Assembly: GCA_016714815.1 (NCBI GenBank)
Contig: JADKBZ010000001.1
Location: 372,001 to 436,000, forward strand
DNA: 64,000 nucleotides
Source of the DNA: Holophagales bacterium
Lineage (GTDB): Bacteria; Acidobacteriota; Thermoanaerobaculia; UBA5066
Reading direction: 5' to 3'
In this document: one piece after another, positions 35,601 to 44,390 of the stretch
Layout of the letters: each line of letters begins with the position of its first letter
Position numbering within the stretch: the first letter of the stretch is position 1
Translations under genes and position numbers: made by a program
The notes under the pieces: model-generated
Databases searched by the model: none
Told to the model about the DNA's origin: nothing
The model's input: only the letters and a program-made list of their open reading frames with translations

Positions 35601-36436
35601 ATCTGAAGCCCTTCGTGCGGGACGGGGAGGGGAAGAGGCTGCCCGAGCTTCCGAAGCCGGCGAAGGCCGACGACGCGGAGAAGGCCCTCCGCGCCGTCGA
35701 GGCGTGGAAGGCCCTCCGGAAAGACGTCAAGACCGTCGCGGCCCAGCAGCTGCTCCGGCTCGAGCTGGCGATGTGTGGCACGCGGCGCTTCGCGAGCGAG
35801 GTCTTCCGTGGCTTCTTCGTCCAGCACCCGCTGGTGACGCACGTCGTACGACGGCTCGTCTGGGGGAGCTACGCCGGAGGGAAGCTCCTCGAGACGTTCC
35901 GGGTCGCCGAGGACGGGACCTTCGCGGACGCGGCGGACGAGACCTTCACGCTGCCGGATCTCACCAGTGTCGGCGTCGTTCATCCGCTGGAGCTGACGGC
36001 TGATCAGGCGGCGCGCTGGGGTCAGCTGTTCGGGGAGTACGAGATCCTCCAGCCTTTCCGGCAGCTCGGGCGCGAGACGTACGCGATCCGCGACGAGGAG
36101 CGGACGGAGAACGCGCTGGCCCGGTTCGAGGGGACGAAGGTCCCGACGGGGAAGGTCCTCGGGCTCGAGCAGCGAGGCTGGCGCCGCGGCGCGGCGCAGG
36201 ACGGCGGTTGCAGCTGGTGGTACGAGAGACCCCTCCCGGGGAATCTCGAGGCCCACCTGCTGCTCGACCCGGGCATCGTCGCGGGGATGGCGATGGAGTT
36301 CCCCGAGCAGACTCTCGGGAAGGTGACGATCGAACGGCCCGGGACGTGGGGCGAGTCGGGGGTCATGCCGTTCGGCCAGCTCGACGCGATTCTCTTCAGC
36401 GAGCTCGTTCGTGACCTCGAGGGGGTTCGCGCGTGA
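32678..36436 (+). CDS. yehI: WGR and DUF4132 domain protein (YehI/MolR-like)
   Basis: A 1252-residue cytoplasmic protein. The first ~75 residues are a WGR domain (FEFQEGTSSKFWEIELSG, TTSWGRIGTTGQ). A long helical-repeat-like middle follows. The C-terminal DUF4132 region spans roughly residues 960-1200 (KALRKDVKTVAAQQLLRLEL, FFVQHPLVTHVVRRLVWG, HPLELTADQAARWG). This is the YehI/MolR architecture. ATG 32678 follows GGAGGG; an upstream start at 32630 has weaker support. It leads a five-gene cluster matching E. coli yehI-L-M-P-Q, whose function is unknown; its stop overlaps yehL by 4 bases. Confidence 0.85.
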   Translation: MRRFEFQEGTSSKFWEIELSGSEVTTSWGRIGTTGQSKTKAFETAQKAQSEHDALVKEKVGKGYLEAGAVSVAPATPLPQRRPAAVTTPPKAPEATERTGPPAKVEDAPEERGIAWTDTLRRKVHPRRSTGCAPVRVDAKASWQKIREHWSTIASVWTESPTLKGGALAGLLGSVIRKLDSGDGPPVPENARDEGALFLVLSHRQTWESTSVTNPVVDYWVAECGAPFAVEALVASLTMESGALKAAATLERGESVDWSYSPRFGCGKLTSFAHLRRILAGVPEATWEDGRARAERLRDGATPRCRAALSYLFPDVKEWAEADAREVLAADSWPRWAGSLLASVRDGKLLEELIGKVGASSSYLLPSLDGWSPITYELCLTMLDGAGQGAIPAVARLFDLAGTTEVRRDVAEALSIVRTEEGVAALLARIEFREALAAAGEIVSQSPGLSLGPLAALVAGGGSGKAAEPLLTQLVRQAGEVVEGLLPSLPESSRRTIAAARARSGPVREEAAAADLPPVLANPPWKSKRERRLETVLDLSPLSMPESVVWPAGLRETWAETKSYWSRNLPQGDDGEVLNRLGLAELRKDLPRMPDSELFARVAAWKGDRQFSSGLLCSASERLAITIWEAAPPGRWSDYDTHFAFLAKFERRALAGLLRVAEASLGRSVCTFLPFRTTRLAPFVAEALSRLKSTRGDAQRWLLAHPEEAAAGLVPAAVGPIGKSRAAAAAALRFLATSGHEETLLAVAGRYGEAAREAIQALFSSNQLDVLPAKLPKLPGFYAASGFTRPVLRNTGRALPAQAVEDLGTMLAISRLDEPYGGVAQVKDACEPDSLAAFAWDLFNAWIVAGTPSKEAWAFEALGHLGDDSVARRLAPLIRQWPGEAAHARAVLGLDVLAAIGSDVALMHLNGIAQKVKFKGLQEKAREKIEVVAERRGLTAEEMADRLVPDLGLDDDGSMALDFGPRTFRVGFDEHLKPFVRDGEGKRLPELPKPAKADDAEKALRAVEAWKALRKDVKTVAAQQLLRLELAMCGTRRFASEVFRGFFVQHPLVTHVVRRLVWGSYAGGKLLETFRVAEDGTFADAADETFTLPDLTSVGVVHPLELTADQAARWGQLFGEYEILQPFRQLGRETYAIRDEERTENALARFEGTKVPTGKVLGLEQRGWRRGAAQDGGCSWWYERPLPGNLEAHLLLDPGIVAGMAMEFPEQTLGKVTIERPGTWGESGVMPFGQLDAILFSELVRDLEGVRA

Positions 36437-37539
36437 CGAAGAACGCCGCTCCGGCGCCTCCCGCTATCCAGCGCCCCCCGGCCGAGGTGCTCTACGCGGA
36501 CGAGCTGGCCCGTATCCGGGAGGCGGACCGGGACCCTCGTCCTCCGGGATGGAAGCTCTCGCTCCAGGCCGTCCGGCGGTTCGTGACGGGTGACGAGAAG
36601 CTCCGCGTGCGGCGGAAGTTCGTCGGCAACCCGTCGCTCGTCGACAGGGCGATGGTGGCCTTGGCGACGAACCGGGGCCTCATGCTCGTGGGCGAGCCCG
36701 GGACCGCGAAGTCGCTCCTCTCCGAGCTCCTTTCAGCCGCGATCTCCGGTTGCTCGACCCTGACGATTCAGGGCGGGGCCTCGACGACAGAGGACCAGAT
36801 CAAGTACTCGTGGAACTACGCCCTGCTGATCGCCGAGGGCCCGTCGAGGAAAGCCCTCGTCCCGGCGCCCCTCCACATGGGCCTCTCGCGAGGGCAGGTG
36901 GTGAGGTTCGAGGAGATCACGCGCTGTCCGCTCGAGATCCAGGACTCTCTCCTCGCGGTCCTCTCCGACCGCGTCCTCGCCGTTCCGGAGCTGGAAGGCG
37001 AGGACGGAATGCTCTTCGCCCGCGACGGCTTCAACGTCATCGCGACCGCGAACACCCGCGACCGGGGCGTGAACGAGATGTCGAGCGCGCTGAAGAGGCG
37101 CTTCAACTTCGAGACGATCTTCCCGATCCCCGACTTCGCGACCGAGCTGGCGCTCGTGCGCGATGAGGCGTCCCGCCTGCTCGAGCGTTCCGGCGTGCCG
37201 GTCCCCCCGGAGGAGAAGGTCCTCGAGATTCTCGTGACGACGTTCCGCGAGCTTCGATCGGGGGAAACGAGCGACGGGAACGCGATGGAGAGAATGGGAG
37301 CGGTGCTCTCGACGGCGGAGGCCGTTTCCGTGGCGCATTCCGTCGGCGTCCGGGGCTGGTACCTGCGGCAGGGGCGCGGAACACCGGCGGACCTCGTCGA
37401 GTGCATGGCCGGCACCGCGGCGAAGGACAGCCCGGACGACCTGAAGAAGCTCCGGCGGTACTTCGAGCAACGGGTTGCGAAGCGCACCGGCGAGCACTGG
37501 CGCGCGTTCTACGAGGCGAGGCACCTCCTGCCGGGCTGA
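36433..37539 (+). CDS. yehL: MoxR-family AAA ATPase (YehL-like)
   Basis: A 368-residue AAA+ ATPase. Walker A GEPGTAKSLL is near residue 85, Walker B VVRFEEITRCP, sensor-1 region VIATANTRDRGVNEMSSALKRRF. These define the MoxR branch, which works with VWA proteins as chaperone-like complexes. The VWA partner is two genes downstream. GTG 36433 overlaps the previous stop. It corresponds to E. coli YehL. Confidence 0.9.
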   Translation: MTKNAAPAPPAIQRPPAEVLYADELARIREADRDPRPPGWKLSLQAVRRFVTGDEKLRVRRKFVGNPSLVDRAMVALATNRGLMLVGEPGTAKSLLSELLSAAISGCSTLTIQGGASTTEDQIKYSWNYALLIAEGPSRKALVPAPLHMGLSRGQVVRFEEITRCPLEIQDSLLAVLSDRVLAVPELEGEDGMLFARDGFNVIATANTRDRGVNEMSSALKRRFNFETIFPIPDFATELALVRDEASRLLERSGVPVPPEEKVLEILVTTFRELRSGETSDGNAMERMGAVLSTAEAVSVAHSVGVRGWYLRQGRGTPADLVECMAGTAAKDSPDDLKKLRRYFEQRVAKRTGEHWRAFYEARHLLPG

Positions 37540-37542
37540 TCG

Positions 37543-39864
37543 ATGGCCCTTCACGTACTGGGAGTCCGGCACCACAGCCCGTCCTGCGCACGGCTCGTCG
37601 AGGCCGCGATTCGGGCGATCCGGCCCCGGCACGTCCTGGTGGAGGGGCCATGCGACCTGAACGACCGGCTCGAGGAGCTGCTCCTGCCGCACGTGCTCCC
37701 GGTCGCCGTCTTTACGTACTACCGCAACGCAGGCGAAAACCATGCGTCGTGGACGCCGTTCTGCCGCCATTCGCCCGAATGGGTCGCCCTGCAGACGGCG
37801 CGGGAGATCGGCGCCCAGGCCCGCTTCATGGACCTTCCTGCCTGGTCGGAGGCCTTCCACGGCCACGCGAACCGATACGCCGACCGGACGGACAGGACCC
37901 CGCGGACGATGAGCGCTCTCTGCCGTCGGCTCGGAGTGGACGACTCCGACTCGCTCTGGGATCACCTCTTTGAGCAGCCGCAGCCGCTCGAAGAGCTCGC
38001 CGAGGCCCTTCGGATCTACTTCGAGGAGCTTCGTGGGGACGATCCTCCGGACGCGATGGACGAGCCGCGGGAGGAGTTCATGGCCGACGCCCTCGCCTGG
38101 GCGGTGGCGGATGCGGAGCGGACGGGCGAAGACGTCGTCGCCGTCTGCGGCGGATATCACGCACCGGCGCTCTCGAGGCGGGCGGCGGAACGGCGCGAGC
38201 ACTCCCCCGTGCGGTTTCCCACGCCTCCCGAGCCGGAGCCCGGGGCGAAGGCGGGGAGCTATCTCGTTCCCTACTCGTTCCGTCGCCTCGACAGCTTCGT
38301 GGGGTACGAGTCGGGCCTGCCGTCGCCGTTCTTCTACGACGTGACGTGGGAGCTGGGTCCGGAGGCCGCCGCGGAGAAGATGCTCGAGGCGACCGCCAGA
38401 CGCCTCCGGGAAAGGAAGCAGCCCGTGTCGCCGGCCGACCTCATCGCCGCGTCGACGCTCGCGCAGGGGCTCGCCCGGATGAGGGGGCATCGGTGCCTTC
38501 TCCGCCAGGACCTCCTCGACGGCCTGGCGGGCGCTCTCGTGAAGGACGGGCTCGACGCGCCTCTTCCGTGGAGCTATCGAGGCACCCTCCGGGCGGGAAC
38601 GGACCCGGTCCTCGTGGAGGTCGTCGCGGCCTTTTCCGGTGACCACGCCGGGCGGCTCGCAGTCGGAACGCCCCGGCCGCCCCTCCTTCACGATGTCCAA
38701 GCGGTTCTCGAGCAGAAGGGTCTGACGCCGCCCGCGGACGCCAGGGACCGTCGAATCGCCAAGCTCGACCTGACGCTCGAGGACCACCGGCTCCGAAGCC
38801 GCATCCTCCATCGGCTACGGGTGCTCGAGATACCCGGGTTCGTGCGCCAGAGCGGCCCGACCTGGGCGACGGACGTCGAGCTCTCGGAATCGTGGGAGCT
38901 CTCCCGGCCGGACACTGCCGAGTCCGCCCTGATCGAGGCCTCTTCCTGGGGTGCCTCGCTCGAGTCGGCGGCCGCCGCCCGCCTCGGGAGCGCTATCGGC
39001 AACGCCGCCGGGAAGCTCGCCGCCCTCGCCAGCCTGCTCGGGGAAGCGGTCTTCGTCGGTATCGAGAGCCTCTCGGACTCGCTCCTGCCGAAGATCGCCG
39101 AAGGGGCGCGTCAGGAAACCAGCTTCGGCGAGCTCGGCGGCGCGACGGCGCGGCTCCTCGCACTCTGGCGGCACGGCTCCCTCCTCGGGGCGGAAGGGGC
39201 CGCCGCGATCTCGAGCGCCCTCGGGGCCGCCTTCGAGAGGGGCCTCTGGCTCGTGGAAGGGATCCAGGGTGCCACCGCCCCAACGGACGAGAAGCACCTC
39301 GCGGCGATCGTGGCGCTCAAGGACCTCCTCAGGTTCGGGAGCGAGCCGCTCGCGCTCTCCCGCCCTTCCGCCGCCGCGGTGATGCTCCGGCGGGCGGCGG
39401 ATGCCGAGGCGCCTCCGGCGATCCGCGGCGCCGCGATCGGGTTCCTCTGGAACCTGGGGCTCGTCGACGCCGCGGACGGGGAGGAGCGGGCTCGCAGGGT
39501 GTTGTTCTCCACCAGCCGCCCGTCGACCTTCGGCGATTGCCTCGCCGGCCTCTTCGCGCTGGCGCGCGAGGAGTGCGCGGCGGCGACTGGAATCGTCGCG
39601 GCCATCGACGCTGCTCTCACCGGCATGGGGCAGGAGGAGTTCCTCGTGGCGTTGCCGTCGGTGCGCCATGCCTTCTCGTACTTCCCGCCCATGGAGAAGG
39701 ACAGTCTCGGACGTACGGTGGCCTCGTTTCACGGGGCCGGTCCGGAGGAGGCACAGGGGCTTCTCCGGCTGTCGGCCGGCGCATCGGAGACGGCACGGGC
39801 CCTGCGGCTCGAGGACGAGGTCAGCCGGATCGTCGAGCGGTTCGGATTGGGTGGCCGCAAGTGA
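37543..39864 (+). CDS. yehM: DUF5682 family protein (YehM-like)
   Basis: A 773-residue cytoplasmic protein. The N-terminal LGVRHHSPSCARLVEAAI and VLVEGPCD followed by FTYYRN segments are characteristic of DUF5682, distantly like the TraB/ChaN fold (GxRHHSP, VEGP). The rest is helical and Ala/Leu-rich with no catalytic motif I can name. It starts 3 bases after yehL and overlaps the VWA gene by 4, placing it firmly in the complex. Function unknown. Confidence 0.8.
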   Translation: MALHVLGVRHHSPSCARLVEAAIRAIRPRHVLVEGPCDLNDRLEELLLPHVLPVAVFTYYRNAGENHASWTPFCRHSPEWVALQTAREIGAQARFMDLPAWSEAFHGHANRYADRTDRTPRTMSALCRRLGVDDSDSLWDHLFEQPQPLEELAEALRIYFEELRGDDPPDAMDEPREEFMADALAWAVADAERTGEDVVAVCGGYHAPALSRRAAERREHSPVRFPTPPEPEPGAKAGSYLVPYSFRRLDSFVGYESGLPSPFFYDVTWELGPEAAAEKMLEATARRLRERKQPVSPADLIAASTLAQGLARMRGHRCLLRQDLLDGLAGALVKDGLDAPLPWSYRGTLRAGTDPVLVEVVAAFSGDHAGRLAVGTPRPPLLHDVQAVLEQKGLTPPADARDRRIAKLDLTLEDHRLRSRILHRLRVLEIPGFVRQSGPTWATDVELSESWELSRPDTAESALIEASSWGASLESAAAARLGSAIGNAAGKLAALASLLGEAVFVGIESLSDSLLPKIAEGARQETSFGELGGATARLLALWRHGSLLGAEGAAAISSALGAAFERGLWLVEGIQGATAPTDEKHLAAIVALKDLLRFGSEPLALSRPSAAAVMLRRAADAEAPPAIRGAAIGFLWNLGLVDAADGEERARRVLFSTSRPSTFGDCLAGLFALAREECAAATGIVAAIDAALTGMGQEEFLVALPSVRHAFSYFPPMEKDSLGRTVASFHGAGPEEAQGLLRLSAGASETARALRLEDEVSRIVERFGLGGRK

Positions 39865-40988
39865 GCGCGACGCTCCCGTCCCTCGCACGCTGGCGGCTGG
39901 TGCTCGGCGAGGAATCGGAGGGCGCCCTGCGGACGCCGCTCGACCCGGACGCGCTCGCGATGGACGCGGCGTTGAGCTGGCTTTATGGCCGCGACAAGGC
40001 CCTCCTGGACCGAGACGTGAAGAGGACGGGTGGCCTCGGGGCCTCGACGCTGTCGGTACCGGAGTGGATCCAGGAGGTGCACCGGCTCTTCCCCAAGGAG
40101 ACGATCGAACGGCTCGAGCAGGACGCGGTGGAGCGCTACCAGATCCACGAGGTGGTGACAAACCCGGCGGTCCTCCAGCGGGTGGAGCCGAACGAGGTCC
40201 TTCTCCAGGCGGTCCTTCGAACGAAGCACCTCATGAACCCCGAGGTCCTCGCCCTGGCCCGCAAGCTCGTCGCGGAGGTCGTCCGCCGGCTGATGGAGAA
40301 GCTGGCGCGCGAGGTGCGCCAGAGCTTCGGCGGAGCGCTCGATCGCCGCCGGCCGTCGTCCCTGAAAAACGCCCGGAACCTCGACGTGAGAAGGACGCTC
40401 CGCTCGAACCTGAAGCACTGGTCGGCGGGGGAGCGGAAGCTCTTCCTCGAACGGATCCACTTCTTCTCCAGGATTCGCCGGTTCAGCGAGCGATGGCAGA
40501 TCGTCCTCCTGGTGGACCAGAGCGGCAGCATGCTCTCGTCGGTCATTCACTCGGCCGTCACGGCCGCCTGTCTCACCGGGCTCCCGGGCATGAAGACCCA
40601 CCTCGTCGTCTTCGACACGGAGGTGGTGGACCTGACGGACCACGCCACGGACCCGGTCGAGCTCCTGATGAAGGTCCAGCTCGGTGGCGGAACGGACATC
40701 GCGAAGGCGGTGGCGTACGCGGCGGATCTCCTGGACGTCCCCAGACGGTCTCTCGTCATCCTCGTGACCGACTTCTACGAAGGGGGCTCGCCGGGTCTAC
40801 TCGTTCGTCGCGTGCGAGGCCTCGTGGAGCAAGGGACGACCGTCCTCGGTCTCGCGGCGCTCGACGACGAGGCCCGGCCCTCCTACGACAAGGAGCTGGC
40901 ACGTCGCCTCGTCGAAGCCGGGGCGCACGTGGGTGCGATGACGCCCGGGCAGCTGGCGACGTGGATCGCGGAGAAGGTCCGGCGATGA
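39861..40988 (+). CDS. yehP: VWA domain protein (YehP/CoxE-like)
   Basis: A 375-residue protein whose C-terminal half is a von Willebrand A domain with an intact MIDAS: LLVDQSGSM (DxSxS), the Thr in GGGTDIAKA, and the Asp in VTDFYEGG. The N-terminal half is helical. VWA proteins pair with MoxR ATPases to recruit or remodel targets. GTG 39861 and the stop at 40988 overlap the neighbouring genes (GTGA and ATGA). Confidence 0.9.
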   Translation: MSATLPSLARWRLVLGEESEGALRTPLDPDALAMDAALSWLYGRDKALLDRDVKRTGGLGASTLSVPEWIQEVHRLFPKETIERLEQDAVERYQIHEVVTNPAVLQRVEPNEVLLQAVLRTKHLMNPEVLALARKLVAEVVRRLMEKLAREVRQSFGGALDRRRPSSLKNARNLDVRRTLRSNLKHWSAGERKLFLERIHFFSRIRRFSERWQIVLLVDQSGSMLSSVIHSAVTAACLTGLPGMKTHLVVFDTEVVDLTDHATDPVELLMKVQLGGGTDIAKAVAYAADLLDVPRRSLVILVTDFYEGGSPGLLVRRVRGLVEQGTTVLGLAALDDEARPSYDKELARRLVEAGAHVGAMTPGQLATWIAEKVRR

Positions 40989-42991
40989 GACTGGACCTCC
41001 TCGCCCTCACCCCGGAAGCCGTCGCGGCGGCGTCGAATCTCGGCCTCGTCAAGCGGGCGCTTCGCGAGATCGCGGACGGGAAGGGACCGAAGCTCTCGGA
41101 AGATGCCGAGGGAGCCGTCGTCGGGGAGTTCGAGGGGGGCGTCCTCGCCAGGCTCACGCCCGGGGCGAAAGCCTTCGGGAGGCCCAGTGCTCGTGCGGCG
41201 CGGCCGCGGTCTGCAGGCATCGCGTCGCGACGGCGCTCGCCTATCCGGCCTTCCACGCCGGGTCCGCCCCCGCCGCGACGGGGCCGGGTGCGCGGGGGGA
41301 GGAGCCGGAGGCGTCGGTGCGCTGGTCCCCGGGCGCCCTCGAGGACGCGGCGCTCGCAGCGCGGCTGGGGACGCGAGCCCTGGAGCGCGCGCGGGAGCTG
41401 GTCCGCCGGCGGATCACCGTTGAGGTTCATCGCGCCGCGGTACCGACCGCGAACCTCCCCGCCTGCACCGTCCGCTTCCACGTTCCCGGCGAGCTCTCCT
41501 GGGCCCGTTGCGACTGCACGCTCGCCCAGGACTGCGAGCACGTGGCGGTGGCCGTCTGGGCGTTTCGCGAGGCGGACCGTCGCGACGAAGCCGCCGCCCG
41601 CCAGATCGTCGACCTCGCCAGCGACGCGCAGGGAGAGACCGAGGCCGCACCGCTCGAGGTCGCGATGGAGCTCGCGCGGGACGTGATCCTCGCGGGCGTG
41701 GCTCACAGCGCGGCGTCCCTTGCCCAGCGGTTCGCGGTTGCCAGGCGCCTCGCGCGGGCGGCCGGCCAGGTGTGGCCTCACGTGCTCCTGGAGGAGCTCG
41801 AGGAGCTCCTCGCCTCCTACCGGGAGCGCAGCAGCAGGTACCGCTCTTCGCTCGCGACCGAGCTCGTCGCCGGACTTTCCGCCCGGGAGCGCTCGTCGGT
41901 CGCTGGCGGAGCTCCCGCCGGGATTCATTCTCGGGCAGGGGGAGGCCTTCGAAACCTCCCTCGATCACCTTCGCCTCATCTCGCTCGGGGCGCGTGTGGC
42001 GGCCGACGGCGGGGATCGACACGTGTCGGTCTACCTCGCCGACCCGGATTCGGGAACGGTCCTGGTCCTTGAGAAGACACTCGTGTTCAAGGACGGGGAG
42101 GAGGCCCCGGCGGCTCCGGCGCTCGTCCCGCGCAGAGTCGCGCCCGGGGTGGGCCTCGGAGCGCTCGCCAGCGGGCAGGTCGTCACCCGCGTGGCCAGAC
42201 GAATCGCGAGCAGGAGGCTCGTCCTCGGCGAAGCGCGGGGCGGAATGACCTCGGTGACGCCACAGACGGGGGACTGGCAGGCGTTCCCGGAGCCTCTTCG
42301 TGTCAACTCTCTTGCCCGGCTGGCAGAGGAATGGCGATCCCGTCCTCCGCTGCTCCTCCGTCCGCGCGTGCTTGCAGCCGACGTGCACGCCCTCGAGGTG
42401 GGAGACGTCAGACTCGTTGCCTATGAGCCCGGTCGCCAGAGGCTCGTCGCCGAGGTGAGCACGTCCGAGGGCGAGGCCTTTCGCGTGGTCCGGGAGCATC
42501 GTTCCGCCGCTCCCGCGGCCCTCGAGTCCCTCGCCTCCGTCCTGTCGGGCGGGCTCGGCCGGGTGCGATTCATCAGCGGTCTTCTCCGGCGTCGCGGCGG
42601 ATCCTTCGAGTGCGATCCGCTCGCGGTCGTCGCGGATCGGCTCGTCGTGATCGACCTCGCCGAGGCCTCAGGGTCGAGTCCCGTTCCCCTGTGGCAGGAG
42701 CGGGTCCTCCCCGATCCCATCGCCGCCGCGGCCGATCTCGCGGCGGCCCTTCTCGACGAGTGTGTCCACGCGGGCCTTCGAGAGTCTGGCGCCGGGCTCT
42801 CGCGGCGGCTGCGGGAGGGGGGCGCGTCGCTGGCCGCGGTCGGACTGGGGGTCACCGGAGACCTGCTGACGGTTCTCTCGGAACGCCTCGAGGGCGCCCG
42901 CGAAGGCGGAACCGAAACGGACTGGAGCAGGGCGGCGGAGGCCCTTCTCGACGCCGCCATCCGGACGAGCCTCGTCTCCGAGAGGGCCTGA
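40985..42991 (+). CDS. yehQ: SWIM zinc-finger protein (YehQ-like), two apparent frameshifts
   Basis: Starting at ATG 40985 the N-terminus (LDLLALTPEAVAAASNLGLV) leads to a SWIM finger CSCGAAAVCRH, reached only after a shift near 41180. The second frame carries another CxC-CxH segment (CDCTLAQDCEH) and runs to about 41895, where the family-like sequence returns to the first frame (AELPPGFILGQGEAFETSL) and continues to 42991. All three pieces have coding character, so the ancestral product is ~668 residues. SWIM domains bind DNA or proteins. It completes the yeh cluster. The shifts may be sequencing errors. Confidence 0.75.
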
Positions 42992-43098
42992 CGGAAAGGG
43001 TGGAGGCCCTGTGTCGTTCCCGATGCGAACGACGAAAACCAGAACCTCGCCTCTTGCCCTCCTGCAGCGCGCCCCTCGAATCAGGACTCGCCCGACGC

Positions 43099-44303
43099 TT
43101 AGCCCGGGTCGGGGGCGGGCTCGATCCAGTAGACGTCGAGCGTCCGGGTCTCCGACCGAGCCGCGTTGAAGTCGTCGTTTCCGGGCTGGCTCGCAACAAG
43201 GGTGCAGGATCCCTGGCCGACGAACCGGAGGTACGCGCCGTAGGGCACGCACGGTCCCGTGACCGAGATGGTGACGGGAAGCCCGGAGGAGGCCCTCACG
43301 TCGAGCCGAATGTCGGCCGGGCCGTAGGGGCGGCTCGAGAACTCGGGAAAGGAGATGGTCTGGTCGGCCTTCGCGATCGCGAACTCCTGCTCGGTGATCG
43401 GCGCGGCCGTGAAGTTCGAGCTCCCGGGCTGGTGCAGGGTGAGGTGGCAGGTTCCGGCGCCGAGAAGGCGTACCCGGCCCTCGTGCAGCGTGCACTTGCT
43501 GTTCGAGATGACGACCACGGGGAGGCCGGAGCTCGCCGTCGCGTTCAGCGGAAAGTCCGGGTCGCGAAAGGTCATGGGCGGAACGATGGAGCTGCTGATC
43601 CGCTGGTCGTCCTTCTCTATTCGCAGCCACTGCACCACCTCGGCCGCAGCCTTGTATCTCTCGTTTCCCGGCTGATGGGCGGTGAGCCAGCAGTTCCCGG
43701 CGGAGAGGAGATGCACGGTGGCGCCGCGGACCGAGCAGTCGCCCGAGGCCGTGTAGTACGCGCAAGCCCCGAGGTCGAAAAGGCCCTCAGGGTGAAGTCC
43801 GGATCCTGATGGACCTTCGGCGGGGGAGGCGGGAACGTCAGCCTCTGGTCGACCCTGGCCGCCCGGGGCGACGGAGTCGCCGAGGCGGAGCGCTCGTCGT
43901 CCGGCTCGAACCTCTGCCGGACGTAGCTCTCGAGGCTCGCGAACGCCGCCATTCCGAGGCGGGACCGGAGCCGGGCGATGTGCGCATCGATGACCCCGGG
44001 TCGCTCGTCGGCCTGCTCGAGGCTCAGCTCGTCGAGCGCCCGCTCGCAGTCGTCGGCGACCTGCCTGAGGATCGGGACCTCCGCTTCGAGGAGCCCGGCC
44101 GCGCGCTCGTCGGCGGAAGTGAAATGGCGGAAGACGAACTCCCAGGTCATCGTGCCCGGAGACAGGGGCTGAGCGCCCGAACGCGAGAAAGTGGGGGTCG
44201 GGAGGTGCCCCGGCCCCGGGGCCTCGAAAAGGAATTGCGCGCGGGCACCTCCCGAGAGGAAGAGGCCGGCGACGAGCGCGAGCCAGGCGCCTCGAATCCG
44301 CAT
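43099..44303 (-). CDS. Secreted protein with MBG/Ig-like repeats, one apparent frameshift
   Basis: Signal peptide LALVAGLFLSGGARAQ begins at ATG 44303. A helical N-terminal region (~residues 20-150) is followed by about three tandem units of the type ATASSGLPV--S-C---G--V-LLGAGTCHLTLHQPG, the bacterial MBG/Ig-like pattern found in surface proteins. The frame changes at an AAAA run (43778-43781); before it HQDPDFTLRAF, after it YYTASGDCSVRGATVHLL. Total ~400 residues. Role probably adhesive or structural. Confidence 0.65.
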
Positions 44304-44390
44304 GAGGGGGCTCGCAACTCCGTGCCTCGCGATGCGTCTCCGGTGGTGACGGATCAGGAGCGAACCTCGCGCCCCTATCATTCCGCCGCC